In this document: positions 8,905-16,644 of the stretch, piece by piece
Layout: every line of letters starts with the position of its first letter
How positions within the stretch are numbered: the first letter of the stretch is position 1
DNA from: Labilibaculum sp.
GTDB lineage: Bacteria; Bacteroidota; Bacteroidia; Bacteroidales; Marinifilaceae
Assembly (NCBI GenBank): GCA_016342745.1
Contig: JAEINT010000003.1
Location: 1 to 64,000, forward strand
DNA length: 64,000 nt
Direction: 5' to 3'
Notes under the pieces: generated by a model
Told to the model about the DNA's origin: nothing
The model's database searches: none
Seen by the model: the letters and a program-made list of their open reading frames with translations, nothing else
Program-made: the position numbers and the translations under genes

Positions 8905-8936
8905 ACCCGACTAATAATAGTCGGGTATTTTTTTTT
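8905..8936 (+). terminator. trxB terminator
   Basis: 9-bp stem ACCCGACTA/TAGTCGGGT (8905-8913 with 8918-8926), a 4-base loop and a following T-run, 24 bases after the trxB stop. Confidence 0.9.
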
Positions 8937-8940
8937 GCGT

Positions 8941-8974
8941 AAAAAAAAACGACATCCTTTCGAATGTCGTTTTT
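8941..8974 (-). terminator. terminator of the alpha-oxoamine synthase gene
   Basis: 11-bp perfect stem AAAAACGACAT/ATGTCGTTTTT (8945-8955 with 8964-8974). On the minus strand it is followed by a run of T (complement of the A-run from 8941). It lies downstream of the gene ending at 8993 and back to back with the trxB terminator. Confidence 0.85.
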
Positions 8975-8992
8975 AACTATATTTTCTAGAAA

Positions 8993-10243
8993 CTATTGGT
9001 TGAAAATATCAGCAAATTTTTCGTTGCTATATTTCCCATCTTTAAGTTTCGCAGCTACTTCTTTAAATGCATTTACAGTGTACTCAACATCTTCTAGTGT
9101 GTGAGTTGCTGTAGGAATCAATCTCAATAACAATTGTCCTTTAGGAATAACAGGATATACCACAATTGAACAGAAAATATTGTAATTTTCTCTCAAATCC
9201 ATAGTTACTTGAGTTCCTTCAGCTACACTACCAGAAAGATAAACTGGAGTAACAGGTGATTCAGTAACACCAATATTTAATCCTGCTTCTGTTAAACCTT
9301 TTTGTAAAGCATTTGTTACACTCCAAAGTTTCTCACGTAATTCAGGAGAATTTTTAAGTAATTCCAAACGTTTTAAAGATCCTTCTACAATAGGCATTGG
9401 TAATGATTTCGCAAAAATTTGAGATCTCATTGTGTATCTTAAGTAAGTACCAACTTCTTCGCTACAAGCGATAAAAGCACCGATACCAGCCATTGCTTTC
9501 GCAAATGTACTAAAGTGTAAATCTACTTTGTCTTCAACACCGAAATGCTCAATTGCACCAGCACCAGTTTTTCCCATCACACCAAATCCGTGTGCATCAT
9601 CAACAAGTAAACGGAAGTTGAAATCGTCTTTCAAAGCGCAAATCTCATCTAATTTACCAAGGTCACCAGCCATTCCGAATACACCTTCAGTAATAAGAAG
9701 AATACCACCACCGGTATTTTCAGTCCATTTGGTAGCTCTCTCTAATTGCTTAGTAAGGTTCTCCATGTCGTTATGTGGATAAACGAAACGTTTTCCAGCA
9801 TGAAGTCTTAAACCATCCATAATACATGCATGCGATTCAGAATCGTAAACAATAACATCATGACGACTAACTAAAGCATCAATAATTGAAACCATTCCTT
9901 GGTATCCAAAATTTAATAGGAAGGCATCTGGTTTTTTAACGAAATCTGCCAATTGAGCTTCTAACTCTTCGTGGCGACTTGTTTGACCGGACATCATACG
10001 GGCTCCCATTGGATATGCTAATCCCCATCTTTCAGCTGCTTCAGCATCTTCTTTTCTTACTTCTGGGTGATTTGCTAATCCGATATAGTTGTTCAAACTC
10101 CAAGTTAAAACTTCTTTTCCACGAAACTTCATTCGTGATCCAATTTCGCCTTCCAATTTAGGAAATGCAAAATATCCATGAGCTTGCTTTGCGTATTGCC
10201 CTAGATTTCCTTTTTTAGAGGTAACTTTGTCAAATATATCCAC
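8993..10243 (-). CDS. alpha-oxoamine synthase (serine palmitoyltransferase / cysteate acyltransferase / KBL-type), PLP enzyme
   Basis: A 416-residue fold-type I PLP enzyme of the family that condenses an amino acid with an acyl thioester. The schiff-base Lys249 lies in STFAKAMAGIGAF, and LLVDDAHGFGVMG carries the PLP-contacting Asp and His. The longer N-terminus (FDKVTSKKGNLGQYAKQAHGYF) is typical of Bacteroidota homologues annotated as sphingolipid or sulfonolipid synthases. It probably makes a sphinganine-type or capnine-type long-chain base, from serine or cysteate respectively; glycine C-acetyltransferase is a less likely alternative. The start is GTG: no in-frame ATG lies nearby upstream, and the next Met is at residue 38. 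It has its own promoter and terminator. Confidence 0.75.
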   Translation of the reverse strand: MDIFDKVTSKKGNLGQYAKQAHGYFAFPKLEGEIGSRMKFRGKEVLTWSLNNYIGLANHPEVRKEDAEAAERWGLAYPMGARMMSGQTSRHEELEAQLADFVKKPDAFLLNFGYQGMVSIIDALVSRHDVIVYDSESHACIMDGLRLHAGKRFVYPHNDMENLTKQLERATKWTENTGGGILLITEGVFGMAGDLGKLDEICALKDDFNFRLLVDDAHGFGVMGKTGAGAIEHFGVEDKVDLHFSTFAKAMAGIGAFIACSEEVGTYLRYTMRSQIFAKSLPMPIVEGSLKRLELLKNSPELREKLWSVTNALQKGLTEAGLNIGVTESPVTPVYLSGSVAEGTQVTMDLRENYNIFCSIVVYPVIPKGQLLLRLIPTATHTLEDVEYTVNAFKEVAAKLKDGKYSNEKFADIFNQ

Positions 10244-10283
10244 AGTATATGCTTTTTTTTGAAATGTTTTTATTGCAACTGTG

Positions 10284-10313
10284 CAAAAGTAATGTTTTTT
10301 GGAATTTTAGCAA
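10284..10313 (-). promoter_or_regulatory. promoter of the alpha-oxoamine synthase gene (TTG-N19-TACTTTTG)
   Basis: On the minus strand, TTG (complement of 10311-10313), a 19-base spacer and TACTTTTG (complement of 10284-10291) match the Bacteroidota consensus very well. A leader of about 35 bases would precede the GTG at 10243, which supports that start. Confidence 0.7.
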
Positions 10314-10373
10314 TAAATTATAAAGAATTGTATAATATGATAGGAAATTATTAAATATTTCGGTTGAAAACTA

Positions 10374-10381
10374 TATCTTTG
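10374..10381 (+). promoter_or_regulatory. -7 box upstream of bamD
   Basis: TATCTTTG followed by C fits the TAnnTTTG element, but no TTG is seen at the right distance upstream. The upstream ATG at 10386 is only 5 bases after it, so transcription should begin at or near that codon. This favours the start at 10413. Confidence 0.45.
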
Positions 10382-10412
10382 CAAAATGCAAAAAAATAGA
10401 GTAGCTGTACCT

Positions 10413-11216
10413 ATGAGAAAATTAGTTTACCTTTTTTTACTTTTCGCCTTTGTTTTAGGTGGATGTAGCGATTACCAAAAACTTCTAAAAAGTAGCGACA
10501 ATCCTTTGAAATATAAAAAGGCAGTTGAGTACTATAATTCGGAAGATTATATTAAAGCTGCAACACTTTTTGAGGAGTTGTTACCAATTTATCGAGGAAC
10601 AAGTAAGGCCGAAACGATCAGCTACTATATCTCTTATTGCGCATATGGATCTGGAGATTATATCGGAGCAGGTTATTATTTTAGAAATTTTCTAAAAACT
10701 TTTCCTGATAGTCCATATTCTGAAGAGAGTTTATATATGAGTGCATACTGTTACTATTTGGAGTCTCCAAAGCCGAGATTAGACCAAACAGCAACAAAAG
10801 ATGCGATTGATGCATTTCAATTGTATATTAACCGTTACCCGAATTCTACAAGGATTCCAAAATGTAACGATAACATTGATGAATTACAGGATAAGTTGGT
10901 TCTTAAGTCGTTTTTAAGTGCTAGAAACTATTACGATAGAGAGAAGTTTCCGTCGGCTATTGTTGCACTACAAAATGCAATTAAAGATTATCCAGGTTCT
11001 TCGTATCGTGAAGATCTGATGTTTATGCTATTGGAATCTCGATACGAATTGGCAATTTTAAGTGTTGAAGAAAAAGAAAGAGAAAGATACAATTTAGCAA
11101 AAGAAGAATATTATTCTTTTGTTGATGAATTCCCTAAGAGTGAGTACGCTAAGAGTGCTGAAAAGATGATTAAAAATATAGAATCATACTTAAGTCAGTT
11201 TAATACGAATAATTAA
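10413..11216 (+). CDS. bamD: outer membrane assembly lipoprotein BamD
   Basis: A 267-residue lipoprotein of the YfiO/BamD family. From the ATG at 10413 it has a short basic N-region, a hydrophobic core and the lipobox VLGGC (Cys18). I prefer this to the ATG at 10386, which would add nine residues ahead of the signal and overlaps the predicted transcription start. The mature part is TPR-like, with pairs such as YYNSEDYIKAATLFEELL and GDYIGAGYYFRNFLKTFPDS. It belongs to the BAM complex that inserts beta-barrel proteins into the outer membrane. It leads a run with rpoZ (23 bases downstream), coaBC, porD and recN. Confidence 0.9.
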   Translation: MRKLVYLFLLFAFVLGGCSDYQKLLKSSDNPLKYKKAVEYYNSEDYIKAATLFEELLPIYRGTSKAETISYYISYCAYGSGDYIGAGYYFRNFLKTFPDSPYSEESLYMSAYCYYLESPKPRLDQTATKDAIDAFQLYINRYPNSTRIPKCNDNIDELQDKLVLKSFLSARNYYDREKFPSAIVALQNAIKDYPGSSYREDLMFMLLESRYELAILSVEEKERERYNLAKEEYYSFVDEFPKSEYAKSAEKMIKNIESYLSQFNTNN

Positions 11217-11239
11217 AATAGATCTAATTCTTTTATAGT

Positions 11240-11587
11240 ATGGATTACAAAAAAACAAATGCAGCAAGTTCTACAATTACCCGCAACATGACTGAGTTAA
11301 GTGCGGAAGTAGGTAATGTGTACGAATCTGTCGTGATTATGGCGAAGCGTTCTAATCAAATTGCTGTAGAACTGAAAAGTGAACTGAATAAGAAATTGCA
11401 AGAGTTTGCTTCTTATACAGATAACTTGGAAGAGGTTTTTGAAAATCGTGAGCAAATTGAAATCTCAAAGTATTACGAGAGATTACCAAAGCCTGCGTTA
11501 ATTGCAGTTGAGGAATTTATTAATGGAAATATCTATTATAGAAATCCTGCGAAAGAGCTTATTACTGAAGAGCAAAAAACGAAATAG
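11240..11587 (+). CDS. rpoZ: RNA polymerase omega subunit (Bacteroidota type)
   Basis: A 115-residue protein of the RpoZ/Rpb6 family. The helix containing NVYESVVIMAKRSNQIA corresponds to the omega core motif, in which a basic Ala/Arg segment packs on the beta-prime C-terminus. The C-terminal extension (YYERLPKPALIAVEEFINGNIYYRNP) is typical of Bacteroidota omega proteins. It aids RNA polymerase assembly. The position between bamD and coaBC agrees with the usual gene order. A strong hairpin terminator follows, so expression of downstream coaBC may rely on read-through or its own promoter. Confidence 0.9.
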   Translation: MDYKKTNAASSTITRNMTELSAEVGNVYESVVIMAKRSNQIAVELKSELNKKLQEFASYTDNLEEVFENREQIEISKYYERLPKPALIAVEEFINGNIYYRNPAKELITEEQKTK

Positions 11588-11592
11588 TTTAC

Positions 11593-11630
11593 AAGTTCCC
11601 TTTGTCACAAAAGGGAACTTTTTATTTTTT
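11593..11630 (+). terminator. terminator or attenuator between rpoZ and coaBC
   Basis: Perfect 11-bp stem AAGTTCCCTTT/AAAGGGAACTT (11593-11603 with 11610-11620) and a T-rich tail. It lies between rpoZ and coaBC and so may uncouple them. Confidence 0.85.
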
Positions 11631-11641
11631 AATCTTGACTT

Positions 11642-12199
11642 ATGTTAAAAGATAAAAATATTATTCTTGGAGTTACAGCAAGTATTGCTGCCTATAAAGC
11701 TGCTTCATTGGTAAGATTGCTTGTGAAAGAGGGAGCTAACGTTAAAGTGATCATGACAACTTATGCGAAAGAATTTATTTCGCCAGTAACCATGGCAACT
11801 TTGTCGAAAAATACCGTCTTGTCTGATTTCTTTAAGCATGACGATGGTTCTTGGAACAGTCATGTAGATTTAGGGATGTGGGCTGATGTTTTAATTGTGG
11901 CACCAACCACTGCAAATACAATGGCGAAAATGGCTCACGGTATTTGCGACAATTTGCTTTTAACAACTTATCTATCTGCTAAGTGTCCGGTAATTCATGC
12001 TCCTGCAATGGATTTGGATATGTTTAAGCATCCTGCAACTTTGCGAAATATGGAGATTTTAAGATCCTATGGTGATAAGTTTATCGAACCATCAAGTGGT
12101 GAACTAGCTAGTGGACTTCATGGTAAAGGAAGAATGGAAGAGCCAGATGTAATCGTTAAAAAGATTACTGAATTTTTCGAGGCTAAAAAAAAAAACTAA
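11642..12199 (+). CDS. coaBC: phosphopantothenoylcysteine decarboxylase half of CoaBC (CoaC domain), zero-frame product
   Basis: 185 residues matching the flavoprotein half of CoaBC: the N-terminal NIILGVTASIAAYKAASLVRLL, the active-site His in SHVDLGMWAD, and APAMDLDM. It decarboxylates phosphopantothenoylcysteine with FMN in CoA biosynthesis. The frame ends AAA AAA AAA AAC TAA within a run of 11 A (12185-12195). The synthetase half continues without interruption in the -1 frame, so the normal ~400-residue bifunctional protein is split. This may be a sequencing indel, a real mutation or programmed frameshifting; see the slip-site entry. A separate CoaC would be functional in principle. Confidence 0.85.
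   Translation: MLKDKNIILGVTASIAAYKAASLVRLLVKEGANVKVIMTTYAKEFISPVTMATLSKNTVLSDFFKHDDGSWNSHVDLGMWADVLIVAPTTANTMAKMAHGICDNLLLTTYLSAKCPVIHAPAMDLDMFKHPATLRNMEILRSYGDKFIEPSSGELASGLHGKGRMEEPDVIVKKITEFFEAKKKN
12190..12199 (+). promoter_or_regulatory. candidate -1 frameshift site in coaBC (A AAA AAC TAA)
   Basis: The heptamer A AAA AAC lies in the zero frame in the X-XXY-YYZ register and is followed at once by the stop TAA (12197-12199). A one-base slip back gives ...AAA AAA CTA ACG AAT AAG..., exactly the open frame of the CoaB half. The surrounding run of 11 A could also cause RNA polymerase slippage or be a base-calling error. Confidence 0.45.
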
Positions 12200-12846
12200 C
12201 GAATAAGAGAATCCTTATCACTACCGGACCAACTTACGAAAAGATTGACCCGGTACGTTTTATAGGTAATTTTTCTTCAGGAAAAATGGGTTATGCCATT
12301 GCTGAAGAGTTAGCCGAACAAGGAGCTAAGGTTACTTTAATAAGTGGTCCAACTGCTCTTACACCAAAAAATTCAAATATCGACCGTATTGATGTTGTTT
12401 CCGCTCAGGAAATGTATGAGGCATCGAAAAAGCATTTTCCGAATTGCGACGGAGGTATTATGACTGCTGCTGTAGCAGATTTCACACCATTAATAACAGA
12501 AGATTGTAAGGTTAAAAGAGGGAAAGAAAACTACTCCATCGAATTAACACCTACAAAAGATATTGCTGCTTCTCTGGGTAATGTCAAATCAGCAGAACAA
12601 TTTTTAATTGGATTTGCCTTGGAAACCAACGATGAGGAATTCAATGCCAAATTAAAATTGGAGAAGAAAAATCTCGACTTTATTGTTCTTAATTCCTTGA
12701 ATGATAAAGGTGCCGGATTTCAGCACGATACAAACAAAATTTCCATTATCAACAGAAGTGGAGAATGTAAAAAATATGAATTAAAGTCGAAAACTGAGGT
12801 TGCTAAAGATATTGTAGCAGAATTGATCGCGTATTATGCAGAATAA
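12196..12846 (+). CDS. coaBC: phosphopantothenate-cysteine ligase half of CoaBC (CoaB domain), -1 frame
   Basis: The -1 frame is open from the A-run to 12846 and begins KLTNKRILITTGPTYEKID, which is the normal CoaB start (ITTGPTxExIDPVRFI, then NFSSGKMG). An ATG at 12286 lies inside this conserved segment, so a protein starting there would lack the nucleotide-binding loop and probably be inactive; I therefore extend the coding region upstream. Other landmarks are MTAAVADFTP, KIKR-like KVKRGK, and DFIVLNSL. It joins cysteine to 4'-phosphopantothenate using CTP. Production of a working enzyme needs a frameshift, transcript slippage or correction of a sequence error. Confidence 0.85.
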   Translation, partial: LTNKRILITTGPTYEKIDPVRFIGNFSSGKMGYAIAEELAEQGAKVTLISGPTALTPKNSNIDRIDVVSAQEMYEASKKHFPNCDGGIMTAAVADFTPLITEDCKVKRGKENYSIELTPTKDIAASLGNVKSAEQFLIGFALETNDEEFNAKLKLEKKNLDFIVLNSLNDKGAGFQHDTNKISIINRSGECKKYELKSKTEVAKDIVAELIAYYAE

Positions 12847-12905
12847 ATGTTGTATCTCTTCCGTTTAATTTTTTAACTTTAGCTGTGAACTTTTGAAATT
12901 TAATT

Positions 12906-13808
12906 ATGCGAAAACTCTTTATTCTATTATTGACCTTTTGTTTGTCTACTCCTTTGTTCGCTCAGGAGTTAAGATGTAATGTGCAAATTGCAAGTCAGCA
13001 AATTCAAGGAACCAATAAACAGGTTTTTAGAACGCTTCAGTCTTCCGTTTATGAGTTTATGAATACAACTCGATGGACCGATCATGTATATAGTTATGAT
13101 GAGCGCATTGAATGTACTATTTTAATTAATCTAACCAGCCAAATTTCTGCTGATGAGTTTAAGGGGAATATGCAAGTGCAGGTTAGTCGTCCAATTTACA
13201 ATTCATCTTATAACAGTGTCTTGTTAAATTATAAAGATGATGATGTGCAGTTTAAATATGTAGAATATCAAAGCTTGGAGTTCAACGAAGCAACTACACC
13301 AAGCAGTTTAACAGGACTTCTTTCATATTATGCTTACGTTATTCTGGGCCTTGATTATGACACTTATTCGCCTGATGGTGGAGGAGTTTATTTTGCCAAA
13401 GCGGAAGAGATTGTAAATAAAATGCAAAACTCTAATGTAAAAGGTTGGAAGGCTTACGAAAGTCGAAAAAATAGATACTGGTTAATTGAAAACATACTAA
13501 ACAATGCCTACAGTCCTGTTCGAGAGTGTTTGTACAAGTACCACCGTTTGGGATTGGATCGCATGGCAGAACGTTTAACCGAATCGAGAGCTGAGATTGC
13601 TGAGAGTCTTAGATTACTGCAGAAGGCATATCGCGCCAAGCCTGGCTCGTTTATTCTTCAAATTTTTTTCGACGCCAAAGCGGATGAATTGGTAAATATT
13701 TTTTCAGAATCTTTTACGGATGAGAAAAAGAGGGTTTTCAATATTTTGAGTGAAATAGATCCAGCCAACATTTCCAAATACAACAAAATTATAGGACAAA
13801 AGAAATAG
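12906..13808 (+). CDS. porD: DUF4835 / PorD-type protein
   Basis: A 300-residue exported protein: signal peptide KLFILLLTFCLSTPLFAQ, then ELRCNVQIASQQIQGTNKQVF, the standard beginning of the DUF4835 family. To my knowledge this family is named PorD in connection with type IX secretion. Further family features are EFMNTTRWTDH, SSLTGLLSYYAYVILGLDYD and a C-terminal helical part. It is periplasmic or outer-membrane-associated; its exact role in T9SS is not known to me. It lies between coaBC and recN, a gene order common in Bacteroidota. A T9SS substrate at 53466 shows the system is relevant to this genome. Confidence 0.8.
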   Translation: MRKLFILLLTFCLSTPLFAQELRCNVQIASQQIQGTNKQVFRTLQSSVYEFMNTTRWTDHVYSYDERIECTILINLTSQISADEFKGNMQVQVSRPIYNSSYNSVLLNYKDDDVQFKYVEYQSLEFNEATTPSSLTGLLSYYAYVILGLDYDTYSPDGGGVYFAKAEEIVNKMQNSNVKGWKAYESRKNRYWLIENILNNAYSPVRECLYKYHRLGLDRMAERLTESRAEIAESLRLLQKAYRAKPGSFILQIFFDAKADELVNIFSESFTDEKKRVFNILSEIDPANISKYNKIIGQKK

Positions 13809-13858
13809 TGTTTTCTAATCAACCTATTGTCTAATTACCACTTCATTTAAAGATTTCT

Positions 13859-15514
13859 ATGCTTCAATCCATATCCATTCAGAATTATGCTTTAATCAAT
13901 CAACTTGATATTGATTTTTCAGATGGCTTTTCGGTTATTACTGGAGAAACAGGTTCGGGTAAATCTATTTTATTAGGTGCTTTATCTTTAGTACTTGGGC
14001 AAAGGGCAGAGGTGAATGTTTTAAAAGATAGAGAGAAGAAATGCATAATTGAGAGTTGCTTTTCAATATCTAGATACAAATTAGAGGGCTTTTTTGATAA
14101 GAATCAATTAGACTACGAAGAGGAAACATTATTGCGAAGAGAAATATTGCCGAATGGTAAAAGTAGAGCTTTTGTAAACGATTCACCGGTGAGTGTGAAA
14201 ACTCTTAAGGAGCTAGGCTTTCGCCTGATTGATGTACATAGTCAGAATCAAAATCTGGTAATTGGTAGTTTCGACTATCAAGTAGGTATTGTTGATACTT
14301 ATGCAGGCAATGCTGAGCTTCTAAAAAAATATCAAGACCAGTTCGATAAGTTTCAATTGTTGAAAGATAATTTGCGAAAGCAGGAAGAAATAGCAGCTAA
14401 AGAGAAGGCTGATTTGGATTATTTTCAGTTTCAGTTGGAGCAATTACTTGATGTAAAATTGGTAACTGGAGAACAAAAAGAAATGGAAAATGAGTTGGAG
14501 ACTTTAACTCATGCAGAGGAGATAAAATCTGGCTTATTTAAGGCATATGGAAATCTTTCTGAGGGAGAATTTCCTATTGTTTCCCAATTAAAAGAGACTC
14601 GAAATGCCATTGCACAAATTCAAAATGTATATCCTGATGCTGATTCTCTATACCAGCGTTTAGAAAGTGCTTACATCGAATTACAGGATTTAGCTCAAGA
14701 GCTTGAGCAAACAAACGAATCTATCGAATTGGATCCTTCTCGAATTGAATTTTTAAATCAGAAATTAGATGCTATTTATTCTTTGCAACAAAAGCATCAT
14801 GTTGACTCGGTTGAAGATTTGATTGAAATAAGAGAAGAATTAACACAAAAGGTTGATAAGATTGTTTCTGGAGATGATTTTATTGAAGATTTGAAGGAGC
14901 AATTGAACAAGCAAGAAGCTTTGCTTCAAAAGGTTTCTGAAAAGCTTACAAACAGTAGGAAAAAAGTAGTTTCGGCAATTGAAAAAACCATTGTAACTCA
15001 GTTGGTGCAATTGGGTATTCCTAATGCTAACTTTAAAGTTGACATGAAGATTAGAGAAGATTTTCAGTATTTAGGTCGTGATTTGCTGTGTTTCTTATTT
15101 AGTGCCAATAAAAACGGTCAATTAGAAGAAGTTCAGAAAGTTGCATCGGGAGGGGAGTTATCTCGTTTGATGTTGAGTATTAAGTATTTAGTATCATCGT
15201 CCACTGCCTTACCATCGATTGTTTTTGATGAAATTGATACTGGTGTTTCCGGTGAAATAGCGGATAAAATGGGTGCTATGATGAACCAAATGGCAGAAAA
15301 TATTCAGGTAATAAGTATAACTCACCTACCTCAGATAGCTGGAAAGGGTAAAAATCATTATAAGGTTTACAAGGCCGATGATGAGCTTGAAACCTACTCA
15401 AACATTGTGCTTTTAGATAAGCAAAGTCGCATAGAAGAGCTTGCCAAAATGCTAAGTGGAGCTGACCTTACTCAAGCAGCTCTCGAAAACGCTAAGGTTC
15501 TCTTGGATAGTTGA
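13859..15514 (+). CDS. recN: DNA repair protein RecN
   Basis: A 551-residue SMC-like ATPase. Walker A GETGSGKS is at residues 29-36, followed by ILLGALSLVLGQRA. The middle ~300 residues form two coiled-coil arms rich in Glu, Lys and Gln. The C-terminal part has the ABC signature KVASGGELSRLMLS, Walker B SIVFDEIDTGVSG and QVISITHLPQIA. It acts in double-strand break repair and in holding DNA ends or sister chromatids together. It lies 50 bases after porD and is probably co-transcribed with it. Confidence 0.95.
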   Translation: MLQSISIQNYALINQLDIDFSDGFSVITGETGSGKSILLGALSLVLGQRAEVNVLKDREKKCIIESCFSISRYKLEGFFDKNQLDYEEETLLRREILPNGKSRAFVNDSPVSVKTLKELGFRLIDVHSQNQNLVIGSFDYQVGIVDTYAGNAELLKKYQDQFDKFQLLKDNLRKQEEIAAKEKADLDYFQFQLEQLLDVKLVTGEQKEMENELETLTHAEEIKSGLFKAYGNLSEGEFPIVSQLKETRNAIAQIQNVYPDADSLYQRLESAYIELQDLAQELEQTNESIELDPSRIEFLNQKLDAIYSLQQKHHVDSVEDLIEIREELTQKVDKIVSGDDFIEDLKEQLNKQEALLQKVSEKLTNSRKKVVSAIEKTIVTQLVQLGIPNANFKVDMKIREDFQYLGRDLLCFLFSANKNGQLEEVQKVASGGELSRLMLSIKYLVSSSTALPSIVFDEIDTGVSGEIADKMGAMMNQMAENIQVISITHLPQIAGKGKNHYKVYKADDELETYSNIVLLDKQSRIEELAKMLSGADLTQAALENAKVLLDS

Positions 15515-15596
15515 TTGCTATTTGTATTTTTCAATTAAAGAATTTATTCAGTCTTAATTAAAGTTCTTATTTAGGATCATTCTTAATTTATTTGGC

Positions 15597-15604
15597 TATC
15601 TTTG
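15597..15604 (+). promoter_or_regulatory. -7 box upstream of fabI
   Basis: TATCTTTG matches TAnnTTTG and lies 28 bases before the ATG at 15633, giving a short leader. No clear TTG is seen at the expected distance. Confidence 0.45.
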
Positions 15605-15632
15605 AACCTGAAAAAAATTGAAAAATCGAATT

Positions 15633-16475
15633 ATGTCATATAATTTATTAAAAGGAAAAAAAGGAATTATTTTCGGAGCGTTGAACGAAATGTCAATCGC
15701 TTGGAAAGTTGCTGAATTAGCTGTAGCCGAAGGTGCAGAAATCGTATTAACAAATACTCCTGTATCCATTCGTATGGGAACCATCGATGAGTTAGCTAAA
15801 AAATGCAATGCACAAGTAATTCCTGCCGATGCAACTGATCCTAAGGATTTGGATAATTTATTTACCAAATCAATGGAAGTATTGGGCGGAAGAGTTGATT
15901 TCGTTTTGCATTCAATCGGTATGTCTCCTAATGTTCGTAAGGGACACGCTTACGATGAATTAAACTACGAGTACCTTAAAAAGACATTGGATATATCTGC
16001 TACATCATTTCATAAGGTGTTGCAGTCTGCTAAAAAATTAGATGCTATTAATGAATGGGGTTCTGTTGTAGCTTTATCATATGCTGCTGCACAAAGAACA
16101 ATGTTCGAGTATAATGATATGGCTGATGCAAAAGCGATGTTGGAATCTATTGCACGTAGTTTTGGTTACATTTATGGTCGTGAGAAAAGAGTTCGTGTAA
16201 ATACGATTTCTCAATCGCCAACAATGACAACTGCTGGTAGTGGTGTGAAAGGATTTGATTCTCTAATCGACTTTTCGGAACGTATGTCACCTCTAGGAAA
16301 TGCATCTGCAGTAGAATGTGCTAATTATTGTATTACCTTATTTTCTGATCTTACCAAAAAGGTAACCATGCAGAATTTATTCCACGATGGAGGATTTTCA
16401 AGTATGGGTATGAGTTACAGAGCTATGAGTCAGTATAATAAGAGTTTTAATCCGTGTGATTGTAAAGAAGAATAA
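15633..16475 (+). CDS. fabI: enoyl-ACP reductase (FabI type)
   Basis: A 280-residue short-chain dehydrogenase of the divergent FabI group. The N-terminus SYNLLKGKKGIIFGALNEMSIAW has the relaxed NAD-binding loop of FabI, and the catalytic pair Tyr160-x6-Lys167 lies in YNDMADAKAMLE. It reduces trans-2-enoyl-ACP in the final step of fatty acid elongation. The start is the ATG at 15633; an upstream in-frame TTG at 15618 lies between the -7 box and this ATG and would add only five residues. A terminator follows, so it appears to be a single-gene unit between recN and the sulfate activation genes. Confidence 0.9.
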   Translation: MSYNLLKGKKGIIFGALNEMSIAWKVAELAVAEGAEIVLTNTPVSIRMGTIDELAKKCNAQVIPADATDPKDLDNLFTKSMEVLGGRVDFVLHSIGMSPNVRKGHAYDELNYEYLKKTLDISATSFHKVLQSAKKLDAINEWGSVVALSYAAAQRTMFEYNDMADAKAMLESIARSFGYIYGREKRVRVNTISQSPTMTTAGSGVKGFDSLIDFSERMSPLGNASAVECANYCITLFSDLTKKVTMQNLFHDGGFSSMGMSYRAMSQYNKSFNPCDCKEE

Positions 16476-16495
16476 TACGTAAAATATTGTCTTTA

Positions 16496-16528
16496 AAATC
16501 CGGGTTGAAAAACTCGGATTTTTTTTGC
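16496..16528 (+). terminator. fabI terminator
   Basis: 11-bp stem AAATCCGGGTT/AACTCGGATTT (16496-16506 with 16511-16521, one G-T pair), a GAAA loop and a run of T. Confidence 0.9.
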
Positions 16529-16580
16529 AATAAATTGTAATTGTTAAAAGTTTAGATTTTTAAAATCTACTGATAATATG

Positions 16581-16588
16581 TACATTTG
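16581..16588 (+). promoter_or_regulatory. -7 box upstream of cysC
   Basis: TACATTTG followed by C fits the TAnnTTTG element and lies 57 bases before the cysC ATG. No convincing TTG partner is visible. Confidence 0.4.
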
Positions 16589-16644
16589 CCCTTACTTTTT
16601 AAAAAATTAGAAAGGTTTTAAAAACTTCGAAACAAGAAACGTTG

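Noticed and set aside
16642-16644. TTG as start codon of cysC (and likewise TTG at 15618, 41197 and 42374)
   Set aside because: In each case a normal ATG follows in frame and fits the family N-terminus or the predicted promoter better.
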